Source: Roseomonas xinghualingensis
Lineage (GTDB): Bacteria; Pseudomonadota; Alphaproteobacteria; Acetobacterales; Acetobacteraceae
Assembly: GCF_025791835.1 (NCBI RefSeq)
Contig: NZ_JAOXLP010000006.1
Span: forward strand, 124,001 to 188,000
DNA: 64,000 nt
Direction of reading: 5' to 3'
Part shown: positions 1 to 9,048 of the stretch, in pieces
Layout of the letters: the number at the start of each line of letters is the position of its first letter
How positions within the stretch are numbered: position 1 is the stretch's first letter
Program-made: the position numbers and the translations under genes
Notes under the pieces: model-generated
What the model saw: only the letters and a program-made list of their open reading frames with translations
Database searches by the model: none
Told to the model about the DNA's origin: nothing

Positions 1-2
1 GC

Positions 3-1025
3 ACGGCCAGCTACTTCCTCGGCGTGAACCGCAACAAGCGGAGCATCTCCCTCGACCTCTCCAAGCAGGAAGGCCGCGACGTGCTGCTGCGCCTGCTGGA
101 AGGCGCCGACGTCCTGATCGAGAACTACAAGCCCGGCAGCATGGAGAAGTGGGGCATCGGCTACGACGTCCTTTCCCAGCGCTTCCCCCGCCTGGTGCAT
201 TGCCGCGTCTCCGGCTTCGGCGCCACCGGCCCCCTGGGCGGCCTGCCTGGCTATGACGCCATCGTGCAGGCCATGGTCGGGCTGATGTCCATCAATGGCG
301 AGCCGGGCAGCGGGCCGCTCCGCATGGGCACGCCGGTGGTCGATCTCGCGACCGGCCTCTACTCCGCCATCGGCATCCTGATGGCCCTGCAGGAGCGCGA
401 GCGTTCCGGCCAGGGCCAGTATGTGGACATGACGCTGCATGACTGCGGCATGGCGCTGCTGCATCCGCAGGCGGCGAACCACTTCCTGAATGGCAAGCGG
501 CCGGTGGCCACCGGCAACCCGCACCCAAATATCAGCCCCTATTCCAAGTTCCCGACCGCCACCTGCGAGATCTTCGTCGCCTGCGGCAACGAGCCCGCTT
601 GGCGCAAGTTCTGCGCCTTCCTGGGGCTGGACGAGCTGGTGAACGACCCGCGTTTTGCCACCAATGGCGACCGCGTGGTGGACCGTGACGCTCTGAACGC
701 CATCCTGGAGGAGCGCCTGCGCCAGGAAGACGGCCATGCCCTCTGCGACAGGTTGCTGAAGGCCGGCCTCCCCGCCGGCCCCGTGCTCCATGTGGACGAG
801 GCCGTGGCGGCGCCGCATACCAAGGCTCGCAACATGGTGGCCGAAATCGGTGAGTTCCGCGCGCTGAACACGCCGATCAAGCTCTCCCGCACGCCCGGCG
901 GCGCCCGCACCGCCCCGCCGCGCTTCAACGAGCATGGCGATGCGGTGCTTGCGGCCGCCGGCTATTCGGCCGAGGAGATCGAGGCGCTGAAGAAGCAGGG
1001 CATCCTGGTGGAGACGCCGCGCTAG
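3..1025 (+). CDS. CaiB/BaiF family CoA-transferase, 5'-truncated by the window edge
   Basis: Family III CoA-transferase, which moves CoA between a donor thioester and a carboxylic acid in cytosolic acid degradation. The reading frame is open from base 3 and begins inside the conserved SYFLGVNRNKRSISLDL region, so the true start lies before the window; a GTG at 24 is only an internal in-frame codon. Typical family segments are visible: the GADVLIENYKPGSMEKWGIG block and the VSGFGATGPLGGLPGYDAI block around the CoA-binding fold, and a PVLHVDEAVAAPHTKARNM C-terminal part. The catalytic Asp expected in this family should be the D of VDMTLHDCGMALL or a nearby acidic residue; I cannot fix it without alignment. 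The substrate is unknown. Confidence 0.9.
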   Translation, partial: TASYFLGVNRNKRSISLDLSKQEGRDVLLRLLEGADVLIENYKPGSMEKWGIGYDVLSQRFPRLVHCRVSGFGATGPLGGLPGYDAIVQAMVGLMSINGEPGSGPLRMGTPVVDLATGLYSAIGILMALQERERSGQGQYVDMTLHDCGMALLHPQAANHFLNGKRPVATGNPHPNISPYSKFPTATCEIFVACGNEPAWRKFCAFLGLDELVNDPRFATNGDRVVDRDALNAILEERLRQEDGHALCDRLLKAGLPAGPVLHVDEAVAAPHTKARNMVAEIGEFRALNTPIKLSRTPGGARTAPPRFNEHGDAVLAAAGYSAEEIEALKKQGILVETPR

Positions 1026-1134
1026 CCCTTCCGGAACCAATGCCCGGCCGCGGTGACCATCGCGGCCGGGAAACGGAATCTTCAGCGATGGCAGCCGATG
1101 ATGGTCTTGGAACCATCTCGGCAAGGCCATTCAC

Positions 1135-2814
1135 ATGTCGATTCGATCATTGTCCATTCGCGGCAAGCTTCTGGCTGCCTTCGGACTGATCTTCATCCTC
1201 ATCCTGGGGCTGGGTGGCATGTCGGCCATCCAGATGCATTTCATCAACGGGCACACCCGCGAATTGCGGGATCATTGGATGCCTTCCGGCCAGGCGCTGG
1301 GCGAGTTGAAGCTGATTTTCTCCCGGGAACGCACCCGCGCGGCGCGGGTGATGGGAACGAACGACCCGGCGCAGCGCCGGGCCCCCATGGCGGAATACAA
1401 CCAGGCCCGCCCGCAGATCGAGGCGGCCACAAAGACCTATGAGCAGCTGATCTCCTCCCCCGAGGAGCGGGCCCTGCTCGACCGGTTCCGGGCTGAATAC
1501 CGGGCCTATGCCGATCTCACGGCCTCGCTCCTGGCCGCGCCCCCAGGCGATGCGGCGGCGATGGCCGCATTCAACGGTGAGTCCGTCCGGCTCTTCCGGG
1601 TTGCGCTGGAGTCACTGGATGCAGCCAGCGCGCTGAACAACACGGGCGCCGCCCGGGCGGCGCAGGGTGCCGAGACATTCTATCAGCGCGCCCTTTGGCT
1701 CAATCTCGGCGCGGTCCTCCTTGCGGCACTGCTCTGCGCCATCAGCGTGATCGGGCTGGCCCGCAATGTCGGCGGCGGCGTGCGGAGCCTTTCCGCCTCC
1801 ATGCTGCGCCTTGCGAAGCGTGACTATGACTTCGCCCTGCCGGAGCTGACGCGCCGCGATGAGATCGGCGAGATGGCCCGTGCGGTTGAGACCTGCCGGG
1901 ACGGGCTGCGGGAAGCGGACGCGCTGGCGGCTGCCCAGGCCGAGGAGGCGGCCGCGAAGGCCGCCCGTGGCGAGCGGGTGGACGGGCTGTTGCGGGGCTT
2001 CGAGGCCGAGGCCGCCGAAGTGCTGCGCGGTGTCGCCTCGGCGGCGGTGGAGCTGAACGAGACGGCGGGCGAGATGGCCAGTACCGCCCATGATGGGGTG
2101 GAACGCGCGACCTCCGTTGCCGCAGCCTCCGAGCAGGCAAGCGCCAATGTGCAGACGGTCGCGGCCTCGGCCGAGGAACTGGCCGCCTCCATCGCGGAGG
2201 TGGCGCGGCAGGTTGCCAGCTCCGCCGATGTGGCGCGGCGGGCGGCCGATGATGCGCGGCAGACGGATGGCGCCGTGCAGGGCCTGTCGGACGCCGCGCG
2301 CAGCATCGGGGACGTGGTGCGTCTGATCAACGACATCGCCGGTCAGACCAACTTGCTGGCGCTGAACGCCACCATCGAGGCGGCGCGGGCCGGCGAGGCC
2401 GGGCGCGGCTTCGCCGTGGTGGCGAGCGAGGTGAAGACGCTCGCGGCCCAGACCGCCAAGGCGACCGAGCAGATCGGCAGCCAGATCGCCGCCATGCAGG
2501 GCGAGACGGAGCGGGCGGTCTCGGCGATCGGGGGCATCGTGCGCACGATCGAGGAGATGAACAGCATCACCACCCAGGTCGCCGCCGCCGCCGAGGAGCA
2601 ATCCGCGGCCACGCGGGAGATCGGGCGGGCCGTGGCCGAGGCGGCCTCCGGCACGCAGGATGTTTCCCGCCATACGGCGGGCGTCACCGAAGGGGCGGAA
2701 CGCACGGGGGCGGCGGCGGCGCAGCTGCGCTCGGCTTCTGGGGAACTGGCCCACCGGGCGGAGCAGCTGCGCGGCCGGGTGGACCGCTTTCTGGCGGAGA
2801 TCCGGGCGGCCTGA
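1135..2814 (+). CDS. Methyl-accepting chemotaxis protein
   Basis: Transmembrane chemoreceptor signalling to CheA/CheW. It has a first membrane helix at about residues 10-31, a periplasmic helical region (four-helix-bundle type, no PAS or Cache motif seen), a second helix at about 186-208, a HAMP segment containing [13 protein letters not shown], and a long cytoplasmic coiled coil. The hairpin tip [18 protein letters not shown] lies near residues 404-421 and is the hallmark of the MA domain. No C-terminal NWETF-like CheR/CheB tether is present. It stands alone, with no che genes nearby, and ends in a strong hairpin shared with the convergent pssA. The ligand cannot be inferred. Confidence 0.95.
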   Translation: MSIRSLSIRGKLLAAFGLIFILILGLGGMSAIQMHFINGHTRELRDHWMPSGQALGELKLIFSRERTRAARVMGTNDPAQRRAPMAEYNQARPQIEAATKTYEQLISSPEERALLDRFRAEYRAYADLTASLLAAPPGDAAAMAAFNGESVRLFRVALESLDAASALNNTGAARAAQGAETFYQRALWLNLGAVLLAALLCAISVIGLARNVGGGVRSLSASMLRLAKRDYDFALPELTRRDEIGEMARAVETCRDGLREADALAAAQAEEAAAKAARGERVDGLLRGFEAEAAEVLRGVASAAVELNETAGEMASTAHDGVERATSVAAASEQASANVQTVAASAEELAASIAEVARQVASSADVARRAADDARQTDGAVQGLSDAARSIGDVVRLINDIAGQTNLLALNATIEAARAGEAGRGFAVVASEVKTLAAQTAKATEQIGSQIAAMQGETERAVSAIGGIVRTIEEMNSITTQVAAAAEEQSAATREIGRAVAEAASGTQDVSRHTAGVTEGAERTGAAAAQLRSASGELAHRAEQLRGRVDRFLAEIRAA

Positions 2815-2820
2815 GGCCGA

Positions 2821-2842
2821 AGGGGCGCCCTCAGGCGCCCCT
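2821..2842. terminator. Hairpin between convergent MCP and pssA genes
   Basis: A perfect inverted repeat with 9-bp arms (AGGGGCGCC / GGCGCCCCT) around a CTCA loop sits between two genes that end facing each other. There is no T-run on either side, so it is either a bidirectional terminator of the GC-rich type or an mRNA 3'-end stabiliser. Confidence 0.5.
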
Positions 2843-2847
2843 GCCCA

Positions 2848-3702
2848 TCAGACGGTGGCGGGGCTCTCTTCGTCCTCAGGCACGACCGGCCGGGAGGTTT
2901 CCGCCATCAGGCGGCGATAGGAACGCAGGGAGAAGGGGATCATCCCCGCATAGAGAATCCCAGCCGCCGCCAGCGCGGCCCAGGGCTCCGCCACCAGCAG
3001 CGCGGCATAGGCGGCGGCGCCGAGAAGCAGCGGCAGCACCGCCTGGCGCGGCACCTTGTAGTTCTTGAAGGACCAGGTCGGCAGGGTGCTGACCAGCAGC
3101 CCCGCCACCGCCACCAGCAGGATGGCGGAGAAGAGTGGATGGCGGACCGCATCGGCCAGCCCGCTTAGGCCCCAGCCCTCGAAGGTGAGGGAAACGAAGA
3201 TCGGGAAAAGGGCCAGCCCTGCCCCGGCCGGCGCCGGAACGCCGGTGAAGAAGCCCGGCGGGCGCGGCACGGCGCCGGGCTGCACGGGCGCATCGATGGC
3301 CGCGTTGAAGCGGGCCAGGCGCAGCGCCATGCAGGCGGCGAAGAGAAGGCAGGGGATGAAGCCGAAGCCGCGCGCATCGTGCAGCGTCCAGAGATAGAGG
3401 ATGAAGCCGGGCGCCACGCCGAAGCAGAGAAAGTCCGACAGGCTGTCGAACTCGGCCCCGAAGCGGGAGGTCGCCTGCAGCAGGCGGGCGAGGCGGCCGT
3501 CGATGCCATCGATGAAGGCGGCGACGACGATCAGCGTCACCGATGCCTCCCAGCGGTCCTCGATGGCGAAGCGAACCGCCGTCATGCCGGCGCAGAGGCC
3601 GAGCATCGTCAGGATGTTCGGCAGCAGCCGGTTGAAGGACAGGCCCTGCAGCCGCGGCCGGCGGCGCGGGGTGAAGCGGAAGCGGCGCGGGGCCTGTCCC
3701 AT
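2848..3702 (-). CDS. pssA: CDP-diacylglycerol--serine O-phosphatidyltransferase
   Basis: Integral membrane enzyme making phosphatidylserine from CDP-diacylglycerol and L-serine, the precursor of phosphatidylethanolamine. The CDP-alcohol phosphatidyltransferase signature DG-x2-AR-x8-G-x3-D-x3-D is complete in DGIDGRLARL followed by FGAEFDSLSD, near residues 65-90. Several hydrophobic segments follow, and the N terminus is basic (MGQAPRRFRFTPRRR). The start lies 2 nt downstream of the psd stop, so the two genes, which catalyse consecutive steps, are almost certainly cotranscribed and coupled. Length of 284 residues is normal for the membrane-type (type II) enzyme. Confidence 0.95.
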   Translation of the reverse strand: MGQAPRRFRFTPRRRPRLQGLSFNRLLPNILTMLGLCAGMTAVRFAIEDRWEASVTLIVVAAFIDGIDGRLARLLQATSRFGAEFDSLSDFLCFGVAPGFILYLWTLHDARGFGFIPCLLFAACMALRLARFNAAIDAPVQPGAVPRPPGFFTGVPAPAGAGLALFPIFVSLTFEGWGLSGLADAVRHPLFSAILLVAVAGLLVSTLPTWSFKNYKVPRQAVLPLLLGAAAYAALLVAEPWAALAAAGILYAGMIPFSLRSYRRLMAETSRPVVPEDEESPATV

Positions 3703-3704
3703 TC

Positions 3705-4397
3705 CTATTCTCGAATTCCGGTAGGGTGGTTGAGGTCGGCGATCACCGTCTCGCCGCCGATCATGGTCTGGCCGACCGAGACCAGTGGGCGCACGCCCTC
3801 GGGCAGATACAGGTCGGTGCGGCTGCCAAAGCGGATGATGCCGAAGCGGTCGCCGGCGCGGACACGGTCGCCTTCCCGCACCTGGCAGAGGATGCGGCGG
3901 GCGATCAGGCCGGCGATCTGCACCACCGCGATGTCGCGGCCATCCTCCAGGCGGATGGCCAGGGCATTGCGCTCATTATCCTCGCTCGCCTTGTCGAGGG
4001 CGGCGTTGACGAAGGCGCCAGGGCGATAGGCGATGCGCGTGATCGTGCCGTCGATCGGGATTCGGTTCACATGAACATCCATCACCGAGAGGAAGGTCGC
4101 CACGCGCCAGCGCGGGGTAACTCCAAGGCCCAGTTCCTGCGGAGGCACAGCAGGTTCGATGGAGACGATGTGACCATCGGCGGGCGCGATGAAGAGCCCT
4201 GGTCGCGCGGGCGGGATGCGCTCCGGATCGCGGAAGAAGTAGAGGCAGAAGGCGGTGAAGGCCGCTCCCAGCCAGAAGATCCAGCTTCCGAAGGCGGCCC
4301 CGCCCACGACGGCCACCACGGCGCCGCCGATCAGGAAGGGACGGCCCGCCGGATGCGGGGGCGCGAGGACAAGGCGCATGCCGTAGGCGAGTGACAT
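3705..4397 (-). CDS. psd: Phosphatidylserine decarboxylase proenzyme, short type
   Basis: Pyruvoyl enzyme converting phosphatidylserine to phosphatidylethanolamine. The 230-residue chain is the short (PSD-A) type. An N-terminal membrane anchor (about residues 22-55) precedes the conserved APADG and MDVHVNR motifs, which supply the Asp and His of the self-cleavage triad. The C-terminal [11 protein letters not shown] contains the Gly-Ser bond that is cut to give the alpha chain with its pyruvoyl group. It lies directly upstream of pssA with a 2-nt gap. The LysM gene begins the same minus-strand run 68 nt further upstream. A second in-frame ATG (codon 7) is a possible alternative start. Confidence 0.95.
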   Translation of the reverse strand: MSLAYGMRLVLAPPHPAGRPFLIGGAVVAVVGGAAFGSWIFWLGAAFTAFCLYFFRDPERIPPARPGLFIAPADGHIVSIEPAVPPQELGLGVTPRWRVATFLSVMDVHVNRIPIDGTITRIAYRPGAFVNAALDKASEDNERNALAIRLEDGRDIAVVQIAGLIARRILCQVREGDRVRAGDRFGIIRFGSRTDLYLPEGVRPLVSVGQTMIGGETVIADLNHPTGIRE

Positions 4398-4465
4398 GAT
4401 GATCCAGAAAGAGGGAAGGCCCGGTTATGGTTTCTTGGCCGCCACCCGGCAACCCTCGGCAATGA

Positions 4466-5647
4466 TCAGCCGCCCACCGGCACCGCGAAGACCTGCCCTG
4501 GGAAAATGAGGTTCGGGTCCCGGATCTGCCCCTGATTCGCGCGGTAGAGGACCGTGTAGCGGGTGCCGCGGCCATAGGCCTCGCGCGCGATGCGCCACAG
4601 GCTGTTCCCGGGCTGCACCACGATCCTCCCGCCCCTCACGGTGTTGGCAGGCAGGGATTCGCGCTGGAAGGCCACCTCGATCCGGCTGGCAACGCGGGGA
4701 GCCAGGGTCTGGGATGTGGGGGACCGCGCGATGTTCATCTGATCCACGCGCAGGGTGTGGCGCCCGATCGGCGGCGGCTCGGCCGGGGTCAGCGACCAGC
4801 GGCCGGAGGAATCGGCCTCCGTGTCCCCCAGATGGCGGTCATTGGCATAGACGCGCAGATGCGCGCCCGCCGGGGCGGTGCCGGCGAAGCGCATCGCGTT
4901 GCTGTCATCGTAATCCACCACGTCCAGCCCAAGTGGCGCCTGCGCCTCACCCGCAGGCGGCGCGGAAAGGGCGCGAGGGGCGGCCTCGGCGGTGGGCGGC
5001 AGAAGGAGGACCAGCGGCGGGTCCGAGCGCGCCGGGCCAGGATTGGGGGCGGCTTCCCGGGACGGCCCGGCACCAGCCCCGGCGTGCTGTTCCCCGCGCG
5101 ATGCAGCCGCCTGCCCCGGCCTGGGGCCGGCCTGAGCCAGTGTCTGCGGCTCCGCCGGGCCGACCACCAGCACCGTGTCCTGGCCAGCGATCTCCTCGCC
5201 GCCCGGTGCGCGGGCGCGGAGGGAGAGTTCCCGCGCCCCGGCGCCGAGCGGATCGGCGGGGAGGATGACCCATTCGCCGCGGGCGTCGGCCCGGGCGCGG
5301 CCGATTTCACGGCCACCTTCATGGAGCGCCACCTCGGCGCCAGGGGCGGCACGGCCGGCCACCACCACGCTGCCGCGCGCGCTCATCCGAACCACGTCGA
5401 AGCGCGGCGGCTCGGCCGCGCGGGTGGGGCTGGCGCCCGGCTGCGCGGAAGGGACGGCGGAAGCGGCGGCGGCTCCAGCCGGCATCGCAGCCTCGCGGCG
5501 GGGTTCCGCGGGGTCGGCTGTCCGGGGCACGGAAAACGCGGAAGGCGTCTCCGCCAGATCCTGCGTCCCGTAGAAAGCTCCGGCCGCGACGGCGCAGGCC
5601 AGAGCCGCCACACCGCCGACGACTCGCAGCCGCGATGCGTCTGTCAT
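4466..5647 (-). CDS. LysM domain protein with Ig-like/proline-rich region
   Basis: Envelope protein with an N-terminal membrane anchor or signal (VVGGVAALACAVAAGAFYG, about residues 9-27) and a long Ala/Pro-rich periplasmic region. That region holds two segments resembling bacterial Ig-like folds (around VVVAGRAAPGAEVALHEGG and FAGTAPAGAHLRVYANDRHLG). A C-terminal LysM domain (about residues 342-391) begins IVVQPGNSLWRIAREAYG and presumably binds peptidoglycan. The architecture matches alphaproteobacterial LysM proteins thought to act in cell-wall maintenance; no enzymatic domain is visible. It may be cotranscribed with psd-pssA downstream. Confidence 0.85.
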   Translation of the reverse strand: MTDASRLRVVGGVAALACAVAAGAFYGTQDLAETPSAFSVPRTADPAEPRREAAMPAGAAAASAVPSAQPGASPTRAAEPPRFDVVRMSARGSVVVAGRAAPGAEVALHEGGREIGRARADARGEWVILPADPLGAGARELSLRARAPGGEEIAGQDTVLVVGPAEPQTLAQAGPRPGQAAASRGEQHAGAGAGPSREAAPNPGPARSDPPLVLLLPPTAEAAPRALSAPPAGEAQAPLGLDVVDYDDSNAMRFAGTAPAGAHLRVYANDRHLGDTEADSSGRWSLTPAEPPPIGRHTLRVDQMNIARSPTSQTLAPRVASRIEVAFQRESLPANTVRGGRIVVQPGNSLWRIAREAYGRGTRYTVLYRANQGQIRDPNLIFPGQVFAVPVGG

Positions 5648-5785
5648 AACCCCCTACCTACGTCCGCCGGGGCTTTGATCACAAGGGCGCGCGTTCCGTT
5701 ACAAATGCGATTCCGGCAGGTTTCGGGCACCCCTGGGCCTGGAGGCCGGGACATCCCTATCCTGCTCACCGTGGCGGAGGGCGGT

Positions 5786-6463
5786 ATGGCCGAGACAACC
5801 CATCAGCGCGTGAAGGTAAAGGTCTGGGACGGGTGGATCCGGCTGGTCCACTGGGCCATCGCGGTGCTCCTCGGCGCCTCCTGGTGGACGGCAAGCACGG
5901 GGCGGATGGAATGGCACATGCTTTCCGGCCAGGCGATCCTGGCGCTGCTGCTCTTCCGCATCGCCTGGGGCTTCCTGGGTTCGGAAACGGCCCGTTTCTC
6001 GCGCTTCCTGCGCTCTCCCCTGGCGGGGCTGCGGCATCTGCGCCACCTGCACCGGCGGGAACCCGACACCGAGATCGGCCACAACGCGGCGGGCGGCTGG
6101 ATGGTGCTGGTCCTGCTGTGCGCGATGCTGGTGCAGGCGGTTTCCGGCCTGTTCACCGATGACGGCATCCTGGCGCGCGGCCCCCTGGCGCGTAGCGTGG
6201 AGCCAGCCACGGCCGATGCGGCGCGCAGCCTTCACCTGCTGACCTTCGACCTCGTCCTGGTCGTGGTCGCGCTGCATATCCTGGCGGTGCTGGCCTATGC
6301 GCTGCTGAAGCGGCAGGACCTGGTGCGGCCAATGGTCACCGGCTTCAAGCGCCTGCCCACCGCCATGGCGGGAATGGCGCCGCGCATGGGCAGCCCCTGG
6401 CTGGCCCTGGCGCTGCTCTGCCTTGCCGCAGGGGTGGTGGTGGCCATCGCCCGCCAGGGGTGA
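5786..6463 (+). CDS. Cytochrome b561-type membrane cytochrome b
   Basis: Di-haem membrane cytochrome b (Ni,Fe-hydrogenase/CybB cytochrome b fold). Four main hydrophobic helices are visible, with candidate haem-ligating histidines in RLVHWAIAVLL, EWHMLSGQAIL, RSLHLLTFD and VVALHILAVLAY. Such proteins pass electrons between quinone and periplasmic c-type cytochromes, which fits the adjacent convergent cytochrome c' gene. I chose ATG 5786, preceded by a GGAGGGCGGT ribosome-binding region; a GTG at 5771 in the same frame would add five residues. The C terminus ends in an extra hydrophobic helix. Confidence 0.88.
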   Translation: MAETTHQRVKVKVWDGWIRLVHWAIAVLLGASWWTASTGRMEWHMLSGQAILALLLFRIAWGFLGSETARFSRFLRSPLAGLRHLRHLHRREPDTEIGHNAAGGWMVLVLLCAMLVQAVSGLFTDDGILARGPLARSVEPATADAARSLHLLTFDLVLVVVALHILAVLAYALLKRQDLVRPMVTGFKRLPTAMAGMAPRMGSPWLALALLCLAAGVVVAIARQG

Positions 6464-6486
6464 TGGCAGGCCACCGCCCCCGCTCC

Positions 6487-6927
6487 TCAACGGCTACGGT
6501 AGCTCCGGTGGCAGGCGCTGCAGGCGCCGCCCATGGCACGGACCGCCTGGCTGGTGGCCGCGGCATCGCCGCTGCCGGCCGAGACCCGCAGCGCCTCGGC
6601 TGCCGCGACGGCATTGGTGGCCGCCCGCTCGAAGCCCGCCCGGTCGGACCACACGGCCGGCCGGGCGCGGGAGCCGTTGCCGTCCGAGCCGGATGGGAAG
6701 AGCGCGGGCAGGTTGCGGAAGAAGGCCACCATCTCGTCGCTGCGCGGCACGGTGTCCCGCGTATCGCCACCGGCATTCGCCACGGCGCCGATCGCCTCCA
6801 GATTCGTCTGCATCCGGCGCAACCCTTCCTTGCGGGTGGGGACGGGATCCGGCTGCGCGAAGGCGGTGCCGGCAAGAAGGAGCGCCGCCAGGGCGCCTGC
6901 GGGCAGGAGGAAGCGGGGACGGGCCAT
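6487..6927 (-). CDS. Cytochrome c' (class II c-type cytochrome)
   Basis: Periplasmic monohaem cytochrome. A signal peptide (PAGALAALLLAGTAFA, cleavage after about residue 24) precedes a four-helix-bundle domain, and the C-terminal CSACHRSYR near residues 134-142 carries the CxxCH haem-attachment motif in the position typical of class II cytochromes. Such proteins bind NO or act in electron transfer. It converges on the cytochrome b561 gene with a 23-bp gap; the pair may work together, though they are not in one transcript. Confidence 0.92.
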   Translation of the reverse strand: MARPRFLLPAGALAALLLAGTAFAQPDPVPTRKEGLRRMQTNLEAIGAVANAGGDTRDTVPRSDEMVAFFRNLPALFPSGSDGNGSRARPAVWSDRAGFERAATNAVAAAEALRVSAGSGDAAATSQAVRAMGGACSACHRSYRSR

Positions 6928-7058
6928 CAGGCGTCTTCCATGTTGCGTCCCGCCAGCTTAGCCGTGCCCCACGCCTACCCCATAATACTTCGCAAAAGAC
7001 CAGGAACGCGCCCGAACAGAAGTTTCGAGGCAAATGTCGATTAGGGCCTGGGCCACCC

Positions 7059-7087
7059 TTGCCGGCTCCCTGGCGCGGCGCTATAGC
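7059..7087 (+). promoter_or_regulatory. Sigma-70-type promoter for tRNA-Pro
   Basis: TTGCCG at 7059-7064 and TATAGC at 7082-7087 are separated by exactly 17 bp, and the tRNA starts 24 bp downstream of the -10 hexamer. The -10 box sits inside a short palindrome (GGCGCTATAGCGCC). Confidence 0.6.
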
Positions 7088-7111
7088 GCCGGCCACCCGA
7101 TGCCGTCATGA

Positions 7112-7188
7112 CGGAGCGTAGCTCAGCCTGGTAGAGCACTGTGTTCGGGACGCAGGGGCCGGAGGTTCGAATCCTCTCGCTCCGACCA
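7112..7188 (+). tRNA. tRNA-Pro (anticodon CGG)
   Basis: A complete 77-nt cloverleaf can be drawn by eye. The acceptor stem CGGAGCG pairs with CGCTCCG, the D arm has AGCTCAGCCTGGTAGAGC, and the anticodon stem CTGTG/CGCAG holds the loop TTCGGGA with anticodon CGG. The T arm carries GGTTCGAATCC. The discriminator A and an encoded CCA end follow. Confidence 0.97.
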
Positions 7189-7203
7189 CTGACGGCTTCG
7201 AGA

Positions 7204-7236
7204 AGCCCCGCCCGGCCCAGGCCCGGCGGGGCTTTT
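7204..7236 (+). terminator. Rho-independent terminator after tRNA-Pro
   Basis: A perfect 10-bp stem (AAGCCCCGCC / GGCGGGGCTT) is followed by TTTT, 15 bp after the tRNA end. It closes the tRNA transcript ahead of the porin gene. Confidence 0.8.
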
Positions 7237-7391
7237 CCGCTTTTGATCTCCCTTCGCCACCTGCGGCCACCTCGTGGCGGGGCAGCAACAGTTCTCCAGC
7301 ATCTTTGTTGGTGCCGGCCCGCCTCCCGGCCCCTGGCACAGGTCTCGCAAAGGTCCTTCCGGCGACGCAAACGCCTGGAGGGGAAGATTTC

Positions 7392-8144
7392 ATGAAGTCC
7401 AACATCGCCGCGGCCACATTCGCGCTGGGGTTGACGCTCGTGGCCGGTACGGCGGGTGCCTTCGAGATTGAAGAGGCCCAGCTGACGATCAGCATCACGC
7501 CGACTGTGTCGTCCGATTATCTGTTCCGCGGCATCAGTCAGACACGAAACCGCCCGGCCGTGCAGGGTACGATCGATATCCAGCACAGCAGCGGCTTCTA
7601 TGTCGGCGCCTTTGCCTCCAACGTCGCCTTCCCCGGTACCAATGCCCGCCAGGAAGTGGACGCCCTGGCCGGCTGGCGCACCAGCGTCTCGGGCGTCAGC
7701 CTCGATCTTGGCGGCATCGCCTATACCTATCCCGGCTATTCCCACGGGCCGGGCCTCTACGACCTCCAGTATTACGAGCTTGCGGTGAAGGCCTCCTACG
7801 AGATCCCGTCCCTGCCGCTGCCCATGAAGGTACTCGGCGCCTTCAACTGGTCACCGAACTATCAGGCCGAGAGCGGCAACGGCTACTATGTCGAAGGCGG
7901 CGTGGAGTTCTCGCTTCCCCATGACCTGACCCTGGCCGGACGCCTCGGCTACCAGTGGATCCAGAACAACCCGCGCTGGGGCACTCCGGACTTCGCCAAC
8001 TGGAACGTCACGCTGTCCTATAAATTCGCCGACTTCGTGCTGACCGCCGGCTATTTCGACACCAATATCAGCCGCAGCGAGTGCATCGGCGGCCAGAAGG
8101 TCTGCGAGGCACGCGCCATGGTCTTCCTCAGCAGAACCTTCTGA
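7392..8144 (+). CDS. TorF family putative outer-membrane porin
   Basis: Predicted beta-barrel outer-membrane protein of the proteobacterial porin-like family (TIGR02001). The start at 7392 is set by the strong GGAGGGG ribosome site and a clean signal peptide (ATFALGLTLVAGTAGA, cleavage before FEIEEAQ). The mature part opens with the family-typical SSDYLFRGISQTRNRPAVQG and alternates short amphipathic strands rich in Tyr and Gly, ending in a terminal Phe (LSRTF) as barrel proteins do. About 250 residues, normal for the family. The substrate is unknown. Confidence 0.88.
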   Translation: MKSNIAAATFALGLTLVAGTAGAFEIEEAQLTISITPTVSSDYLFRGISQTRNRPAVQGTIDIQHSSGFYVGAFASNVAFPGTNARQEVDALAGWRTSVSGVSLDLGGIAYTYPGYSHGPGLYDLQYYELAVKASYEIPSLPLPMKVLGAFNWSPNYQAESGNGYYVEGGVEFSLPHDLTLAGRLGYQWIQNNPRWGTPDFANWNVTLSYKFADFVLTAGYFDTNISRSECIGGQKVCEARAMVFLSRTF

Positions 8145-8183
8145 ACGGGAGCAGGCGAAAATCCGTGGTGCGACGGCGCGGCG

Positions 8184-8438
8184 CTATTTCCGCGCCGCCC
8201 AGCGCATCAGGCGACCCACAGGCCAGACCCAGGCCACACCCGCCAGGGTGAAGTAGAGCACCTGCAGCAGCCAATGCTGCGGCAAGACAAAATCGGCCAG
8301 CGCAACGGCCACACCGATATAGAGCAGAAAGCCCAGGATTCCGGCGATGACCGCCAGGGGAACACGCGACATGGGCATGCTGGTGCCGGATTCCCGCGGC
8401 CGCGCCAAGCCCCGCCCGTCCGGGATGTTTACCTGCAT
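8184..8438 (-). CDS. Small membrane protein, DUF2842 family
   Basis: Two-helix membrane protein found in alphaproteobacteria. Hydrophobic helices span [20 protein letters not shown] and [19 protein letters not shown], followed by the basic end RLMRWAARK typical of the family. The longest frame starts at 8438, but family members are usually about 60-75 residues, so the ATG codons at 8378 or 8372 (MPMSRVPL) are credible starts. Function unknown. Confidence 0.75.
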   Translation of the reverse strand: MQVNIPDGRGLARPRESGTSMPMSRVPLAVIAGILGFLLYIGVAVALADFVLPQHWLLQVLYFTLAGVAWVWPVGRLMRWAARK

Positions 8439-8489
8439 CCCCTGCCCGGCCTAAGACGCACGCCCCCGAGACGGAGCCCCAGCCAGCCG

Positions 8490-9038
8490 ATGACCGACAG
8501 CCCCACCACCGCCTCTGGCATCGACCTGAAGCAGCACATCAGGGGCATTCCGGATTTCCCGAAGCCGGGAATCCTGTTCTACGACATCTCCACCCTGTTG
8601 CGGCATGGCCCGGCCTGGAAAGAGGCGATGCGCCGCCTGGCGGAGATGATCCGCCCGCACCGTCCCACCCTGCTGGCCGGGATCGAGAGCCGTGGCTTCC
8701 TGGTCGCCGCACCGCTGGCGCTGGAACTGGGGCTGGGCTTCGTGATGCTGCGCAAGCGCGGCAAGCTGCCGGGCGCCATCATCGGCCTGAACTATGCGCT
8801 GGAATACGGCACCGACCGGATCGAGATACAGGCCGATGCGGTGAAGCCGGGCGACCGCGTGGTGGTGCTGGACGATCTGCTGGCCACCGGCGGGACGCTT
8901 GCCGCCAGTATCGCCCTGCTGCGCCAGACAGGAGCCGAGATCCCCATGGCGGCCGCCCTGATCGAGCTGACCGCCCTCAAGGGCCGCGAACGGCTCGGCG
9001 ACACCCACTTCGAAGCCCTCCTGGCCTACGAGGGGTGA
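8490..9038 (+). CDS. apt: Adenine phosphoribosyltransferase
   Basis: Purine salvage enzyme converting adenine and PRPP to AMP. The 182-residue product carries the N-terminal [19 protein letters not shown] signature of Apt, the [15 protein letters not shown] segment, and the PRPP-binding loop [17 protein letters not shown] near residues 128-144. Start at 8490 agrees with the family length. It is divergent from the DUF2842 gene. Confidence 0.96.
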   Translation: MTDSPTTASGIDLKQHIRGIPDFPKPGILFYDISTLLRHGPAWKEAMRRLAEMIRPHRPTLLAGIESRGFLVAAPLALELGLGFVMLRKRGKLPGAIIGLNYALEYGTDRIEIQADAVKPGDRVVVLDDLLATGGTLAASIALLRQTGAEIPMAAALIELTALKGRERLGDTHFEALLAYEG

Positions 9039-9048
9039 GGGAGGCGGG

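Noticed and set aside
4757..5785. Long N-terminal extension of the cytochrome b561 frame
   Set aside because: The extension is antisense to the LysM gene, Arg/Gly-rich, and the family start with ribosome site is at 5786.
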